Below are positions 32,845 to 42,984 of a stretch of 64,000 bases of DNA, piece by piece. The position numbers and the translations under genes were made by a program. Within the stretch, counting starts at the first letter, position 1; the number at the start of each line of letters is the position of its first letter. A model generated the notes under the pieces. It ran no database searches. It saw only the letters and a list, made by a program, of their open reading frames with translations, and was not told where the DNA came from. Location of the stretch: positions 73,282,227-73,346,226 of the forward strand of contig CM030366.1 in assembly GCA_017893485.1 (NCBI GenBank). Reading direction: 5' to 3'. This DNA comes from Hemerocallis citrina (taxonomy: Eukaryota > Streptophyta > Magnoliopsida > Asparagales > Asphodelaceae).

Positions 32845-35364
32845 TCCAATGGCTCTTGGAGAATATGCATCGACTTCACCGACCTGAATAAGGCGTGTCC
32901 GAAGGACCCATTCCCTCTTCCGAACATCGACACCCTCATTGATGCCACCTCGGGCCATGAGCTCCTCAGCTTCATGGACGCCTTCTCCGGCTATAATCAG
33001 ATCCGAATGTTCCCCCCGGACATTCTGAAGACCTCCTTCATCACCGATCAGGGCCTCTACTACTATCGGGTCATGCCGTTCGGGTTGAAGAACGCGGGCG
33101 CCACCTACCAGCGCCTCGTCAACAAGGTCTTCCAGAGCCAGATAGGCCGGAATATGGCGGTGTACGTTGACGACATGGTCGTAAAGAGCATCCGAGGCAC
33201 TGACCACGTGGCCGACCTCCAGGAGGCCTTCGGCGTGTTGAGGAGGCACAGCATGCGGCTGAACCCGAACAAGTGTGCGTTCGGGATCTCTTCGGGAAAG
33301 TTCCTCGGCTTCATGGTGAGCCAGCGAGGGATCGAAGCCAATCCCGAGAAGATCAAGGCCATATCGGACATGGCCCCGCCCCGAAATGTTAAGGATGTGC
33401 AGAAGCTAACTGGTTGGCTCGCTGCCATCGGCCGGTTCCTCTCGAAGTCTGGGGAAAAGTGCCTCCCCTTCTTCAAAGCACTCAGGGGGGCTAAGGGTTT
33501 TGAATGGGGCCAGCCACAACAGGAATCGTTCGACCAACTGAAGGCCTACTTGGTGAACCCCCCTCTGCTCAGCAAACCTGTCCCGGGGGAAACTCTCTTC
33601 ATCTACTTGGCTGCTTCCGAGCAGACCCTAAGTGCTGTCTTGGTGAGAGAGGAGGACCGGGCCCAAAGGCCCATCTACTACGTGAGCAAGGTGCTTCGGG
33701 ACGCCGAACTCCGCTATCCGAAGATAGAGAAGATGGCCTACGCACTAGTCATGGCGGCAAGGAAGCTCCGACCGTACTTTCAGTCCCACTCGGTCGTTGT
33801 CCTCACCGATCAACCTCTGAAGCAGATCCTTCATAAACCCGAGACCTCGGGCCGGCTAATGAAGTGGTCCATAGAGCTGAGCCAACATGACATCTCGTAC
33901 CAACCTTGGACCGCAATCAAAGCACAGGCCCTCGCCGACTTCATCGTCGAGTCTACTATTCCTGAGGTCAGCCGCGCCCCGAACGGACCCCCCATATGGA
34001 CGGTCTTCGTGGATGGCTCCCCCTGTAACGAAGGAAGCGGCGCCGGCATCATCCTGAACGGCCCTGACGACTTCGTCCTCCAGTATGCGATCCGTATGAA
34101 CTTCAAGGCCTCCAACAATGAGGCGGAGTACGAAGCACTCATCGCAGGCCTCGGACTTGCCCGAAGTGCTGGGGCGCAGCGCCTCCGAATTCATAGCGAC
34201 TCCCAGCTCATCGCGAACCAAGTCTTGGGCGAATATGAGGCCCGAGACGAGCGGATGGCGAAATACCTCGCTAAGGTTCGGGCCCTCATGAGCCGGTTCG
34301 AAGAGGTGCTCATCCAACGGGTCCCTCGTGAGGAAAACTCTCGGGCCGATGCCCTCTCCAAGTTGGCCTCATCCTCCCTGCAAGGTCTTGAACAGACCGT
34401 TCTGATCGAGGTCCTCTCTAAGCCGAGCATAGAAGACGAGACATCCGGCTTGGCGGAGTCGTTACCGGTCATGTTGCAAGATAATTGGATGAAGCCGTTG
34501 GTGGAATTCTTGAGGGATGGGGTCCTGCCCGAGGATCCCATGGAAGCACGCCGAGTCAAAACCCGGGCCGAGCGGTATGTCTTGATCGAGGGTATCTTAT
34601 ACAAGCGCTCTTTCTCTCAAATAGACGGCCGACCATACCTAAGGTGCCTCTCTCCAGAACAGGCCGACTATGCCCTACAAGAGCTCCACGAAGGCATCGG
34701 CGGGGCACATTCAGGATCTAGGTCCTTGGCCCGAAAAACTTTGAATTATGGATACTTCTGGCCGACCCTCCTTCAAGACGCCGAGCGACACGTTTGGCAA
34801 TGTAACTCTTGCCAGAGACACTCCAGCGTCCGTCGCCTCCCTCAAGCCAACCTCGCCTCCCTATCAAGTCCTATCCCCTTCGCAATGTGGGGGATGGATT
34901 TACTAGGGCCTTTCCCTCCGGCTCCGGGTCAGTTCAAGTTCTTGGTCGTAGCCATCGACTACTTCTCGAAGTGGGTCGAGGCCGAGCCCCTCGCCACTAT
35001 AACCGAGAACAAGGTGGTACAATTCTTCTGGAAGAACATCATCTGCAGATTCGGCATCCCCCGTGTCCTCGTGACGGACAACGGGACTCAGTTCACTGGC
35101 ACAGCATTTCGAGCTCTGTGCGACGACCTTGCCATCCAGCAGCGCTTCTCGTCCGTCTCCCACCCTCAGTCGAATGGACAGGCAGAAAATGCTAATCGGC
35201 AGATCCTCGCAGGCATTAAGAAAAGGCTGGACAAAAGTTCCAAAGGCTTGTGGGTCGACCAACTCTCCAACGTCCTATGGAATTACCGCACGAGCAAACG
35301 GACCCCCACAGGCGAGTCCCCTTTCAACCTCACCTATGGGTCCGAGGCCGTGATACCCCTCTAG
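32845..35364 (+). CDS. Tat reverse transcriptase - two RNase H domains - integrase (no own start; ends at TAG)
   Basis: In frame with the upstream piece. RT: WRICIDFTDLNKACPKDPF, FMDAFSGYNQIR and the catalytic YVDDMVVKS near 33165. The first RNase H (33590-33830) has IYLAASEQTLSAVLV, where the first catalytic Asp is absent, as is usual in Tat elements. The second, archaeal-type RNase H (about 33997-34380) keeps its acidic residues in VFVDGSPCNEGSGAG, NNEAEYEAL, IHSDSQLIANQ and SRADALSK. Integrase: an HHCC finger (GGAHSGSRSLARK, CNSCQRH), then MWGMDLLGPF, LVTDNGTQFTG and SNGQAENANRQ, giving D, D and E. It ends at TAG 35362-35364, and the frame is again open beyond. Confidence 0.92.
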   Translation, partial: SNGSWRICIDFTDLNKACPKDPFPLPNIDTLIDATSGHELLSFMDAFSGYNQIRMFPPDILKTSFITDQGLYYYRVMPFGLKNAGATYQRLVNKVFQSQIGRNMAVYVDDMVVKSIRGTDHVADLQEAFGVLRRHSMRLNPNKCAFGISSGKFLGFMVSQRGIEANPEKIKAISDMAPPRNVKDVQKLTGWLAAIGRFLSKSGEKCLPFFKALRGAKGFEWGQPQQESFDQLKAYLVNPPLLSKPVPGETLFIYLAASEQTLSAVLVREEDRAQRPIYYVSKVLRDAELRYPKIEKMAYALVMAARKLRPYFQSHSVVVLTDQPLKQILHKPETSGRLMKWSIELSQHDISYQPWTAIKAQALADFIVESTIPEVSRAPNGPPIWTVFVDGSPCNEGSGAGIILNGPDDFVLQYAIRMNFKASNNEAEYEALIAGLGLARSAGAQRLRIHSDSQLIANQVLGEYEARDERMAKYLAKVRALMSRFEEVLIQRVPREENSRADALSKLASSSLQGLEQTVLIEVLSKPSIEDETSGLAESLPVMLQDNWMKPLVEFLRDGVLPEDPMEARRVKTRAERYVLIEGILYKRSFSQIDGRPYLRCLSPEQADYALQELHEGIGGAHSGSRSLARKTLNYGYFWPTLLQDAERHVWQCNSCQRHSSVRRLPQANLASLSSPIPFAMWGMDLLGPFPPAPGQFKFLVVAIDYFSKWVEAEPLATITENKVVQFFWKNIICRFGIPRVLVTDNGTQFTGTAFRALCDDLAIQQRFSSVSHPQSNGQAENANRQILAGIKKRLDKSSKGLWVDQLSNVLWNYRTSKRTPTGESPFNLTYGSEAVIPL

Positions 35365-35751
35365 GTCGAAATACCTTCCCCTCGGCTCGCAGCCTACGAC
35401 GAGGAACAGAACGCCAGGGACCTCAGGGCAGACTTAGATCTGATAGATGAGCTGAGGGAAAGAGCGTCGATTCGGCAGCAGAATTACCGAAGAAGGGTCG
35501 AGTTGGCATACAACAAGAAAGTCCGACCCACCAACCTTAAGCAAGGGGATTTGGTCTTGAGAAAACTGGCCATATCCTTCCCCAATCAGAAGAGCAAGCT
35601 GGCTCCGAACTGGAAAGGGCCGTACAAGATTACGAGGGTAGTTCGGCCCGGAGCATATCGTCTGGAAGATCTAGAGGGCAGAGAGATTCCGAGGACCTGG
35701 AATGCCGACCACCTCCTAAAATACCAAGAACGCGCCCCGGCGCCACTCTAA
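35365..35751 (+). CDS. Tat integrase C-terminal end
   Basis: This 128-codon continuation of the same frame contains the usual integrase tail: YDEEQNARDLRADLDL, LKQGDLVLRKL and NWKGPYKITRVVRPGAYRL, with TWNADHLLKYQ near the end. It stops at TAA 35749-35751. No chromodomain follows, in keeping with Tat. It is separated from the rest of pol only by the TAG at 35362. Confidence 0.88.
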   Translation, partial: VEIPSPRLAAYDEEQNARDLRADLDLIDELRERASIRQQNYRRRVELAYNKKVRPTNLKQGDLVLRKLAISFPNQKSKLAPNWKGPYKITRVVRPGAYRLEDLEGREIPRTWNADHLLKYQERAPAPL

Positions 35752-35920
35752 GTATCATAGGATATCGAGCCATTCCTCTCCTCTGACTTGTAATCTATTT
35801 TCATAAATTGTAATATGTAAAACGGTTCGCCGTCGATTATCAATAAAGAAAGCTCTTTCATACTTATAAATTTGCATGCCTCTCTCCACCCTTATCATCT
35901 GTTTTATAAATTTTGATTTC

Positions 35921-36690
35921 AACCAATGATTCGGAGTCCATGTCCGGCTCGAATTTACCTCTTCGGCTCGTCCCCGGACGAGCCAAAGGTAAATCGCCGT
36001 TCGGAACTGCTTCCACAACCGTTGAACTACACCGATGGTTCGGAGTCCAACACTCAGCTCGACTTTACCTCCTCGGCTCGTCCCCGGACGAGCCAGAGGT
36101 AGATCGCCGTTCGGAACTGCGCCCACAACCGTTGAACTACACCGATGGTTCGGAGTCTAACACTCGGCTCGACTTTACCTCCTCGGCTCGTCCCCGGACG
36201 AGCCAGAGGTAGATCGCCGTTCGGAACTGCTTCCACAACCGTTGAACTACACCGATGGTTCGGAGTCCAACACTCGGCTCGACTTTACCTCCTCAGCTCG
36301 TCCCCGGACGAGCCAGAGGTAGATCACCGTTCGGAACTGCTCCCACAACCGTTGAACTACACCGATGGTTCGGAGTCCAACACTCGGCTCGACTTTACCT
36401 CCTCGGCTCGTCCCCGGACGAGCCAGAGGTAGATCGCCGTTCGGAACTGCTCCCACAACCGTTGAACTACACCGATGGTTCGGAGTCCAACGGTCGGCTC
36501 GACTTTACCTCCTCGGCTCGCCCCTGGACCAGCCAGAGGTAGATCGCCGTTCGAAATTGCTCCCACAACCGTTGAACTGCACCGATGGTTCTGGAGTCCA
36601 ACACTTGGTTTCATTCTACCCCCCAAGCTTGCTTCGCGGCAGACTAGGAGTGGACCACCATTCGGAATTGCTCCCACAACCATCGAACGC
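35921..36690 (+). repeat. 110-bp tandem array downstream of Tat pol
   Basis: About seven units with phase markers ACCGATGGTT at 36031, 36141, 36251, 36361, 36471 and 36581, exactly 110 bp apart, plus a divergent first unit at 35921. Middle units are nearly identical and the edge units are diverged. Open frames on both strands here are repeat artefacts. Confidence 0.95.
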
Positions 36691-36835
36691 ACGCCATGAC
36701 CGACGAGTCCCACAAAGGAAAAGAGCTCGGCTCACCCCTCAGCTTCGCAAGAAGAGGGAGACCGAAGCACTGTTCGGTCACATAATCTGAGCAATCTTGT
36801 CTAGAAGCCGAAACCCGAAACCCCACGCCTTCGGT

Positions 36836-37120
36836 CGACTGCCGAGCAGGGGCCTTTCCGACCCTGCAAACGGAGAAAACTCACTTTCTCTTCAACTTTC
36901 GTGTCGGATCTCGATCGGACGGCCCAGATCTTGCCACCGACGCTAAACGACAAGATAGCATTTTCTTGGGAACTGAGCCGCCTCGAGATTCGTGCCATCA
37001 TCCGACGGTTCAGATCTTGCCAACGACGCTAAAACGACAGGATAGCATTTTCTTGGGAACTGCTCCGCATCGAGATTCGCACCGACATCCGACGGCCCAG
37101 ATCTTGTCAGAATCGATAAA
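36836..37120. repeat. 'CGGAGAAAACTCAC' module, copy near the 110-bp array
   Basis: It contains GCAAACGGAGAAAACTCAC, the motif GCTAAACGACAAGATAGCAT twice in variant form, and TCCGACGG(C/T)CCAGATCTTG. The same module recurs at 41736-41910 and as the 223-bp array at 42985-44020, so copies lie on both sides of the antisense genes. Confidence 0.85.
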
Positions 37121-37349
37121 TGACAAAGTAGCGCTCCGTCAGGAGCTCATTCGCCTCGAGATTCTCACCGACGGCACCACGTGCTCGGCTTGAGGACCTC
37201 GGCACGGCCAACACACTCACAAGCAAAATAAGTACGCAGAGCCACAAAGGAATTTTATTAATAATCGGGACACAATACAAAGTAGCCTTTCCATAGTTAC
37301 AAAGTATTAGAAAGCAAAAAATACAGCGCCGACCCATTACACTTGGTCC

Positions 37350-38816
37350 TCAAGCAGAAATGTCTTCACTGATCTCTTCGGTCGCCAGCCCTTCCACTTC
37401 AGCTGTTAGCTCTTCCGCCTCCTTCCGAAGCTTCGCCTCCACAGTCTGTAAGTGATGGATCTCGGAGAGCAAATCGTCTCGCTCGGCTAATATCTTCGAC
37501 TGATTGTGCCGAATACACTGAACCCGAAGAGCATTGCTAAAAGCTGTCTGCGAGTCGTCGTCCTCCCCTACGGGGGTCGCCTCGACGATCCTGCTCTCCA
37601 GACGTTGGATCTCGGCGTCTCGTTGGCCGAGGACAGACTGAAGGTGGGCCCGCTCGCTCTCAGCTCGACGTAACTCCAGCTCCACTCCACGACGCCGCTC
37701 TCGGCGCTTCGTCGAGCGCGACTTCGTCGCCCCTGAGGTCACCTCGGCATCAGCTTCATTGTCCGAGCCGTTGGGATCGGGGTATTGGTCTGACACCACG
37801 AGCTGAAAAGAAGGGAAAATAAATAGCAAGATTTCAATACACTTCCGAGGCACAACACTTGAAGAATTCTCCAATCAAACTTTCAAACTCATATTCAGAT
37901 ATAAAAGCTCCACATACAACAAGACCGACTCTACTACAAAGTTTTGCAACAATTAGAAGAAACACAAAACGACATGATCAGGGTCTCCTCGGAAGGGGTA
38001 CGCTTCGGTTCAAGGAAACGCGAGGACGACGAGGCCTGACCTCCGAGCTCGATTCCAAACCAACAAAGCGTGACCCCCCTTCGCCGCTGACCCTGACTGT
38101 GGCACCGACCGAGGCACCGCTCGACGAGACGGCCGCACTACTCTGAGCGTCAGTAGGGCTCCGCCTAACCAAGGCAAACGTGTCGCGAGTTCGTAAAAGG
38201 AAATCCCTCTCTCGCTCTCTTCGCGAGTGCATGACGTACTGCGGACGTTGGCCCTCTCCGGCAGAGGCTTGAGTGAGGCAACCTCTTCCTCCAGTTCAAT
38301 GATTCTGTCCCTCAAAGCATCGTCCTTCGCCAACTTCTTCAAACGAGAAGGCCTTGACGAGCCCGAGACGTTGGCGCTATCGGTTGCGAGCCGTCGGAAG
38401 TGGGTGACCTCGATCCCCCTATCTATCGTGATCCTTCTGAGCCTGTCGACCTCGGCCAACAGCCTCTTGTGCTCGGTCGACGCCTTCTCCAGCTCAGAAG
38501 CGAGTTTCTCTTCGGCCGACGAGCGTTCTCTTTCCGCTAATTCCAAGTGTCGGATCTCGGCCAAAAGCTCGTCATGCTTCTGCTCGGCGACGGCGAGCTC
38601 TCTACGAAGCCGCTCGACCTCACCTTCGGGACAAGGAGCTTGGGGTTGCCTCCGCAGTTGCCACAACTCGCGACAATACTTCCGCACAGCTGTCTTCGTC
38701 TCCTCCAGCTTCAAGAGCATGAGAAACCGCCTCTGTCGGCTATTCAAGAGCTCACCCTTCGTTTTGGCCAGCTCCTTACGAAGGTGTGCAACCTCCGTAA
38801 TCGGACCGAACCTTAC
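37350..38816 (-). CDS. antisense unit B of the Tat element, coiled-coil protein (partial model)
   Basis: Two antisense exons are likely. One begins after an AG at 38817-38818 (VRFGPITEVAHLRKELAK) and runs to about 38250 as a Glu/Lys/Arg-rich coiled coil (LRRELAVAEQKHDELLAEI). The other is 37350-37802, with a good acceptor (CTTTTCAG) and a 151-codon end (VVSDQYPDPNGSDNEADAE, then coiled coil, stop at 37350). The part between about 38250 and 37802 has competing frames, and I could not fix the donor site. No start codon is evident, so it may be further exons of unit A read through alternative splicing, or a degenerate second gene. No function is known to me. Confidence 0.55.
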
Positions 38817-39027
38817 CTGAAAATCAGAGATAAATCCGAGACCCAACACTTGGAGAATTCTACGCCAAATCAAACACAAAATCCGAGACTCAACACTTGG
38901 ATAAATTTTGGCCAAACAAACTGTTTTCATTCAAAACCGAGAAGAAAGTTTACAAGAGTGGTAGCCAGTCCGCAGTTAGGCTTACAAAAAGAAACAAAAC
39001 AACGAAAGACTAAAAGAGACAACCGAG

Positions 39028-41354
39028 TCAGGGGTCGACCTTTTTGTCGTTCGGGTCCGTCGACCCCCCGGCCTTGTCCTTGCCATCGCCCTCGTCTTCG
39101 TCTTCACTCCCGCTCTCCTCCTCGGAGCCGCCCTCCTCTTCATCCTCGGCCTCGGTCTCTCCTGGGCCTTCGACACCTTCCGTCTCTCCCTCGGGGTCGA
39201 GCATCCCCGGGGGAACCTCCTCCTCCCCCTCCACGGGGTCGTAAAAACGGTAGGAAGACGTGTCGAAACCCGGGTTCCTGGCGGCCACGTGGAGCAAGGC
39301 CTGACCGTAGGCGTCCTCCATGTTCTGGAGCATGTGTTGCGCGGCCTCCTCCTGCACAGCCTTCTTCACCTTCTTGACCTTAGACCAGTGTTTCGCCCTG
39401 ATCTTCTCGGCCCTCTTCCGAGCCCTCTCCGCTTCCGACCGAGCATTGGCCAGCTCCTCCTTCAGCTCGGCAACCTCCTTCTCCGAAGCCTCAAGTTTGG
39501 TTGCCGTGTCCTTCGACAGCTGAATAGCGTCGGCCAGCTGCTTCTCCAGCCCTGCCACTTCGGCACCCCTCTTTGCCGAGAGGAGCTGCTCGGCATCAAG
39601 CAGCTTCGTGGCCTTGACACGCTCCACCCTCTCCCGCTCATGCTCCTGTTCCTTGCTTGCGAACTCCTCGAGCAGGAAGTTGAAATGGCAGAGGGTCTGA
39701 AAAGAGAACAGCACATTAGAACCCGAACTCAAGAACTTAGAAAAATCTCAGAAAGAGTTTCGATGAGGAAGAGCTCGGCCCACTTACCGACATGGTGTTC
39801 CGAGCAATCTGCATCGCGGCGTCCCCTGCAAGCCTGGCCTTTAGGGTTGCTCGATCCTTTGGGGTCGGCAAGTACCTCACCGCTTCCATGCAGATATTGT
39901 CGTCGCCCAAGAAGCCGTCGACATTCATCACCTGCCAGTCAGGGACGAAGATCTGCTTATGACGCTCGGTTAAGATCTTCTCCGCCTCGGCAGTGAGGGG
40001 CGGAACTTGGAGGGACAACACCTCCTTCACGCTGAACGCACCGCTCGACGAACCGGGTGCATCCCCCTTCGAGGTCGGTATCGGCGCGCCTGAAGCAGGA
40101 GGGTCGAGGACCATGACCTCCCCCTGCTCGGAACCAGCCTCCGACGCAACAACCTTCGGCTGGTCGGGGACCTTCGCGACCGAAGGTATCTTCGAGGCTC
40201 GGCCGCCTTGAGGCCCCGCCGAAGGCCTCTTCTTCTTCGTCTCCTGCTCCGCCGCCCTGGCCATCGCCATCAGAGCCTTGTAGTCCATCTTCATCGTCTC
40301 TGCACAAGCCGAATGAAAAAACTTAGAAAAATTTTCATAAACTTTAAGCAACGAGTATAAATACCAGAAGCATACTAGGGTCGATCGGACTGAGACCCCC
40401 TCGAAACAAAACCTCCTCGGTAATATCTTTCTAGCTTAATGCTGGCAGAGCGAGGAGCTTCTTGAGGACCTCTGCTTCCTCATCACTCAACGCCGGCTCC
40501 TTCTTGGCTCGCTTCGGCAGCCCATCCTTCGTCCAAACTATTGGGATCACCCACGGCGTGGGAGCCCGGATGATGAAATACTTCTCCTTCCAGTGTTTGA
40601 TCGAGTCCGGGTTCTCGACCAACTTCACGCCCGTCCGCGGCGAAAGATAGAACCTCTGTTCGTTTCGGCTCGGCTGACAAGGTCGGTAGAGGCTTCGAAA
40701 GAGAAGCATACTAGGCGCGGCACCGACCTCTTGGCACCGGAGGACAAACACCATGACGTGCCTCCAGGTGTTCGGCATCAGCTGGGCGGGGCTCAGACCG
40801 TACCAGTTCAAGACATCAACAATGAACGGATGAAGGGGAAAGCAGAGCCCGGCGATGAGAGAGTCGACAGGAAAGACGCACACATCTGTCGAAGACTTCG
40901 TATTGGCTCGGAAGCCTGGCCCGGGGAGTAGCAGCCCATACTCGGGGGGGTTCCGGAATCCCTCTCGGATCAAATGAAGATCGGCCTCCGTAAGCGAGGA
41001 GATGGTATGGTCCACCTCGGACAGCTCTCTCGGTTCATTCTCCTCCACCGACTTGGCCGTCCCTTGGGTCACCTTCTCCAAGACATCCTCGGCGTAGTCC
41101 CGAACGCCTCCCACGCTCGACAAAGCAATGGGCTGCCGACCGAACGCCCCCGCCATTTTCGGTGTCTCGACAATTGTGACCACCGCCTTACCCTTGTGAG
41201 ACGCCGCCGCGACCTCCTGAGGTGGTTCGGCTACTTCACCCGCTCTGTCCGGCCGAACGACACTCTGATCGGTCGGCTCCACTATCTCCTTTCCTCTGCC
41301 CGCTCGGCCTACGACATGCTCCGAGGCGGGGGTCTCATCCGTAATCTTAACCAT
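39028..41354 (-). CDS. antisense unit A of the Tat element: three-exon 'putative gypsy type transposon' protein
   Basis: Exons, minus strand: 41354-40365, 40297-39788 and 39696-39028, with GT/AG borders. All exon lengths are multiples of three (990, 510, 669), giving 722 codons plus a stop. The start is MVKITDETPASEH at 41354. Residues about 125-260 match the plant family Pfam calls 'Putative gypsy type transposon' (PF04195, from memory): GLLLPGPGF, HPFIVDVLNWYGLSPAQL and PNTWRHVMVFVLRCQE. Exon 2 is Ala/Ser-rich. Exon 3 is a long coiled coil (LLDAEQLLSAKRGAEVAGLE) with an acidic tail (GGSEEESGSEDEDEG). A single in-frame TAG at 40431-40433 interrupts exon 1. A TATA box lies 200 bases upstream. 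The gene runs opposite to gag-pol; its role is unknown. Confidence 0.75.
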
Positions 41355-41545
41355 TTTCTAAAGAGAAGGGAGAGAGACTGACCTCGAAGTGATAGCTACG
41401 GTCGGAAAGTTCACCGGAGACAAAGAATGCCTCGCCGCGACAGCTAGCACCACCACCAAGGAGCTGAAAACTTTGAAGGTGAAGGTAAAAACTGGAGAGA
41501 GAGAGTAAAAGTGAATAATGAGACTTGGGTTAAGGGGGGGTGAAG

Positions 41546-41553
41546 ATTTATAG
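41546..41553 (-). promoter_or_regulatory. TATA box of antisense unit A
   Basis: CTATAAAT on the minus strand, about 190-200 bases upstream of the ATG at 41354, followed by a CT-rich leader (TTCACCCCCCCTTAACCC). It is the only good TATA motif close to the antisense start. Confidence 0.6.
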
Positions 41554-41735
41554 TAAAAAAGGAACGTCCTTTGGACTTCCAAACGAAAGAGCGCGACTCT
41601 TGGGCCGCTCTCGAAACATCGCGAAGGCCTAACACAACTCTGTCTTCATCACCAAGTCAACTAGCTCGGCACAAGGGAATCTAAGTCCGAACTACACGCA
41701 ATCCGAGTCCGCTCGCAAAGAGTCCGGTCGGCCAC

Positions 41736-41910
41736 CGAGCAGGTGCCATTCCGAGGCTGCAAACGGGGAAAACTCACTTTTCCCTCAACTTTCGTGTAAG
41801 ATCTCGATCAGATGGCTCAGATCACGCCAGCGACGCTAAACGACAAGATAGCATTTTCTTGGGAACTGAGCCCGCCTCGAGATTCTCCGCAACATCTAAC
41901 GGCTAAGATT
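41736..41910. repeat. 'CGGAGAAAACTCAC' module, copy upstream of antisense unit A
   Basis: It shares GCAAACGGGGAAAACTCAC, TCTCGATCAGATGGCTCAGA and CGCTAAACGACAAGATAGCA with the copies at 36836-37120 and 42985-44020. It lies behind the antisense TATA box. Confidence 0.85.
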
Positions 41911-42109
41911 GCGCCACGTCGCTCGGATGATCGTACCCCCGAGCGTCCCAAGTCTATCTGAGGGAGCCAGAAAAAATTTAGATTCAAAGTTTTAAGGCAC
42001 CGCCCTCGGCGAGCCCCCCAGGCCCCAGGTTTCGGTCAGTGTTCCGCCGACCCATGGGGCCCGGTCAAAAGCAGATCGGCACACCCCCCATCTCTAACTC
42101 CTTCGGGCT

Positions 42110-42690
42110 GGCACCATCGGAAGCCATCAACCTGGAAGGAAGACAGAGATGGGAAGAGACCCATCATTCCGAAGCTACTGCAGTCCCTCGGATACGGACT
42201 TGGGTCATCCCCTCTTCTACCATGGCCTCCCCCGACCCTGACACCCACATTGGAGCACTCAGAATCTGGAGAAGATCATGGTGGAAGAACGACCACCCGT
42301 CCTCCCGAAGCAAACTCGACCCTCGGATCCGGACTTGGGTCATCACCTCTTCTACCATAACCTTTCCCGACCCTGACACCCACATCGGAGCACTCAGAAT
42401 CGGGTAAAGATTATGGTGGAAGAGCGACCACCCGTCCAACCGAGGCAGATCGCCCCTCGGATCTGGACTTCAGCAGCCAACCCCTCTGCCAAGATCTCCC
42501 CTGACCCTGACACCTCCATCCGGGACGTCAGAGTCAGGAGAAGATCTAGGCGGAAAAGCAACTCCCCGTCCTTCCGAAGTAACTCATCCCTCAGGTCCGG
42601 GCTACGGTCGTCACCACTCCTGCCTTATTCTCCCCCGACCCTGACATCCACTTTGGGGCCGTCAGGAACGGGGAAAGAATAAGGCAAAAG
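42110..42690. repeat. 134-bp tandem array in Tat element
   Basis: About four diverged units marked by CCTGACAC(C/T)C at about 42241, 42376, 42510 and 42644 (spacing 135, 134, 134). Each unit also carries AGCGACCACCCGTCC- and CTCGGATC-type blocks. It is unrelated to the 110-bp array. Confidence 0.88.
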
Positions 42691-42984
42691 AGCGACCACC
42701 CCTTCGAACCCCGAAGGAGAAGTTACCCAAGGCAAATACCTCCGAGGTTTGAAACTCTACATTGTTGCGATTGAAATGACAAAGGAAGGGGGATACTTAT
42801 AAGCTCTCCTCCCAGATCTGGCCATTATGACCCTTGAAAGTTGAAACGCCGCACATTAATTGAAGGGCGTCGTCATTAATGACCCTGGGAAAATGAAACG
42901 CCGCATGAATCCGGGAACACCATTAATATCCTTGGAAATTAGGCCGTACCGAGGTCCATTCCCCCACTGTATCTCGGAACGCCC

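Noticed and set aside
35755..36790. Overlapping open frames on both strands, each about 95 residues
   Set aside because: They repeat the same residues every 110 bp and follow from the tandem array having a period not divisible by three, not from coding selection.
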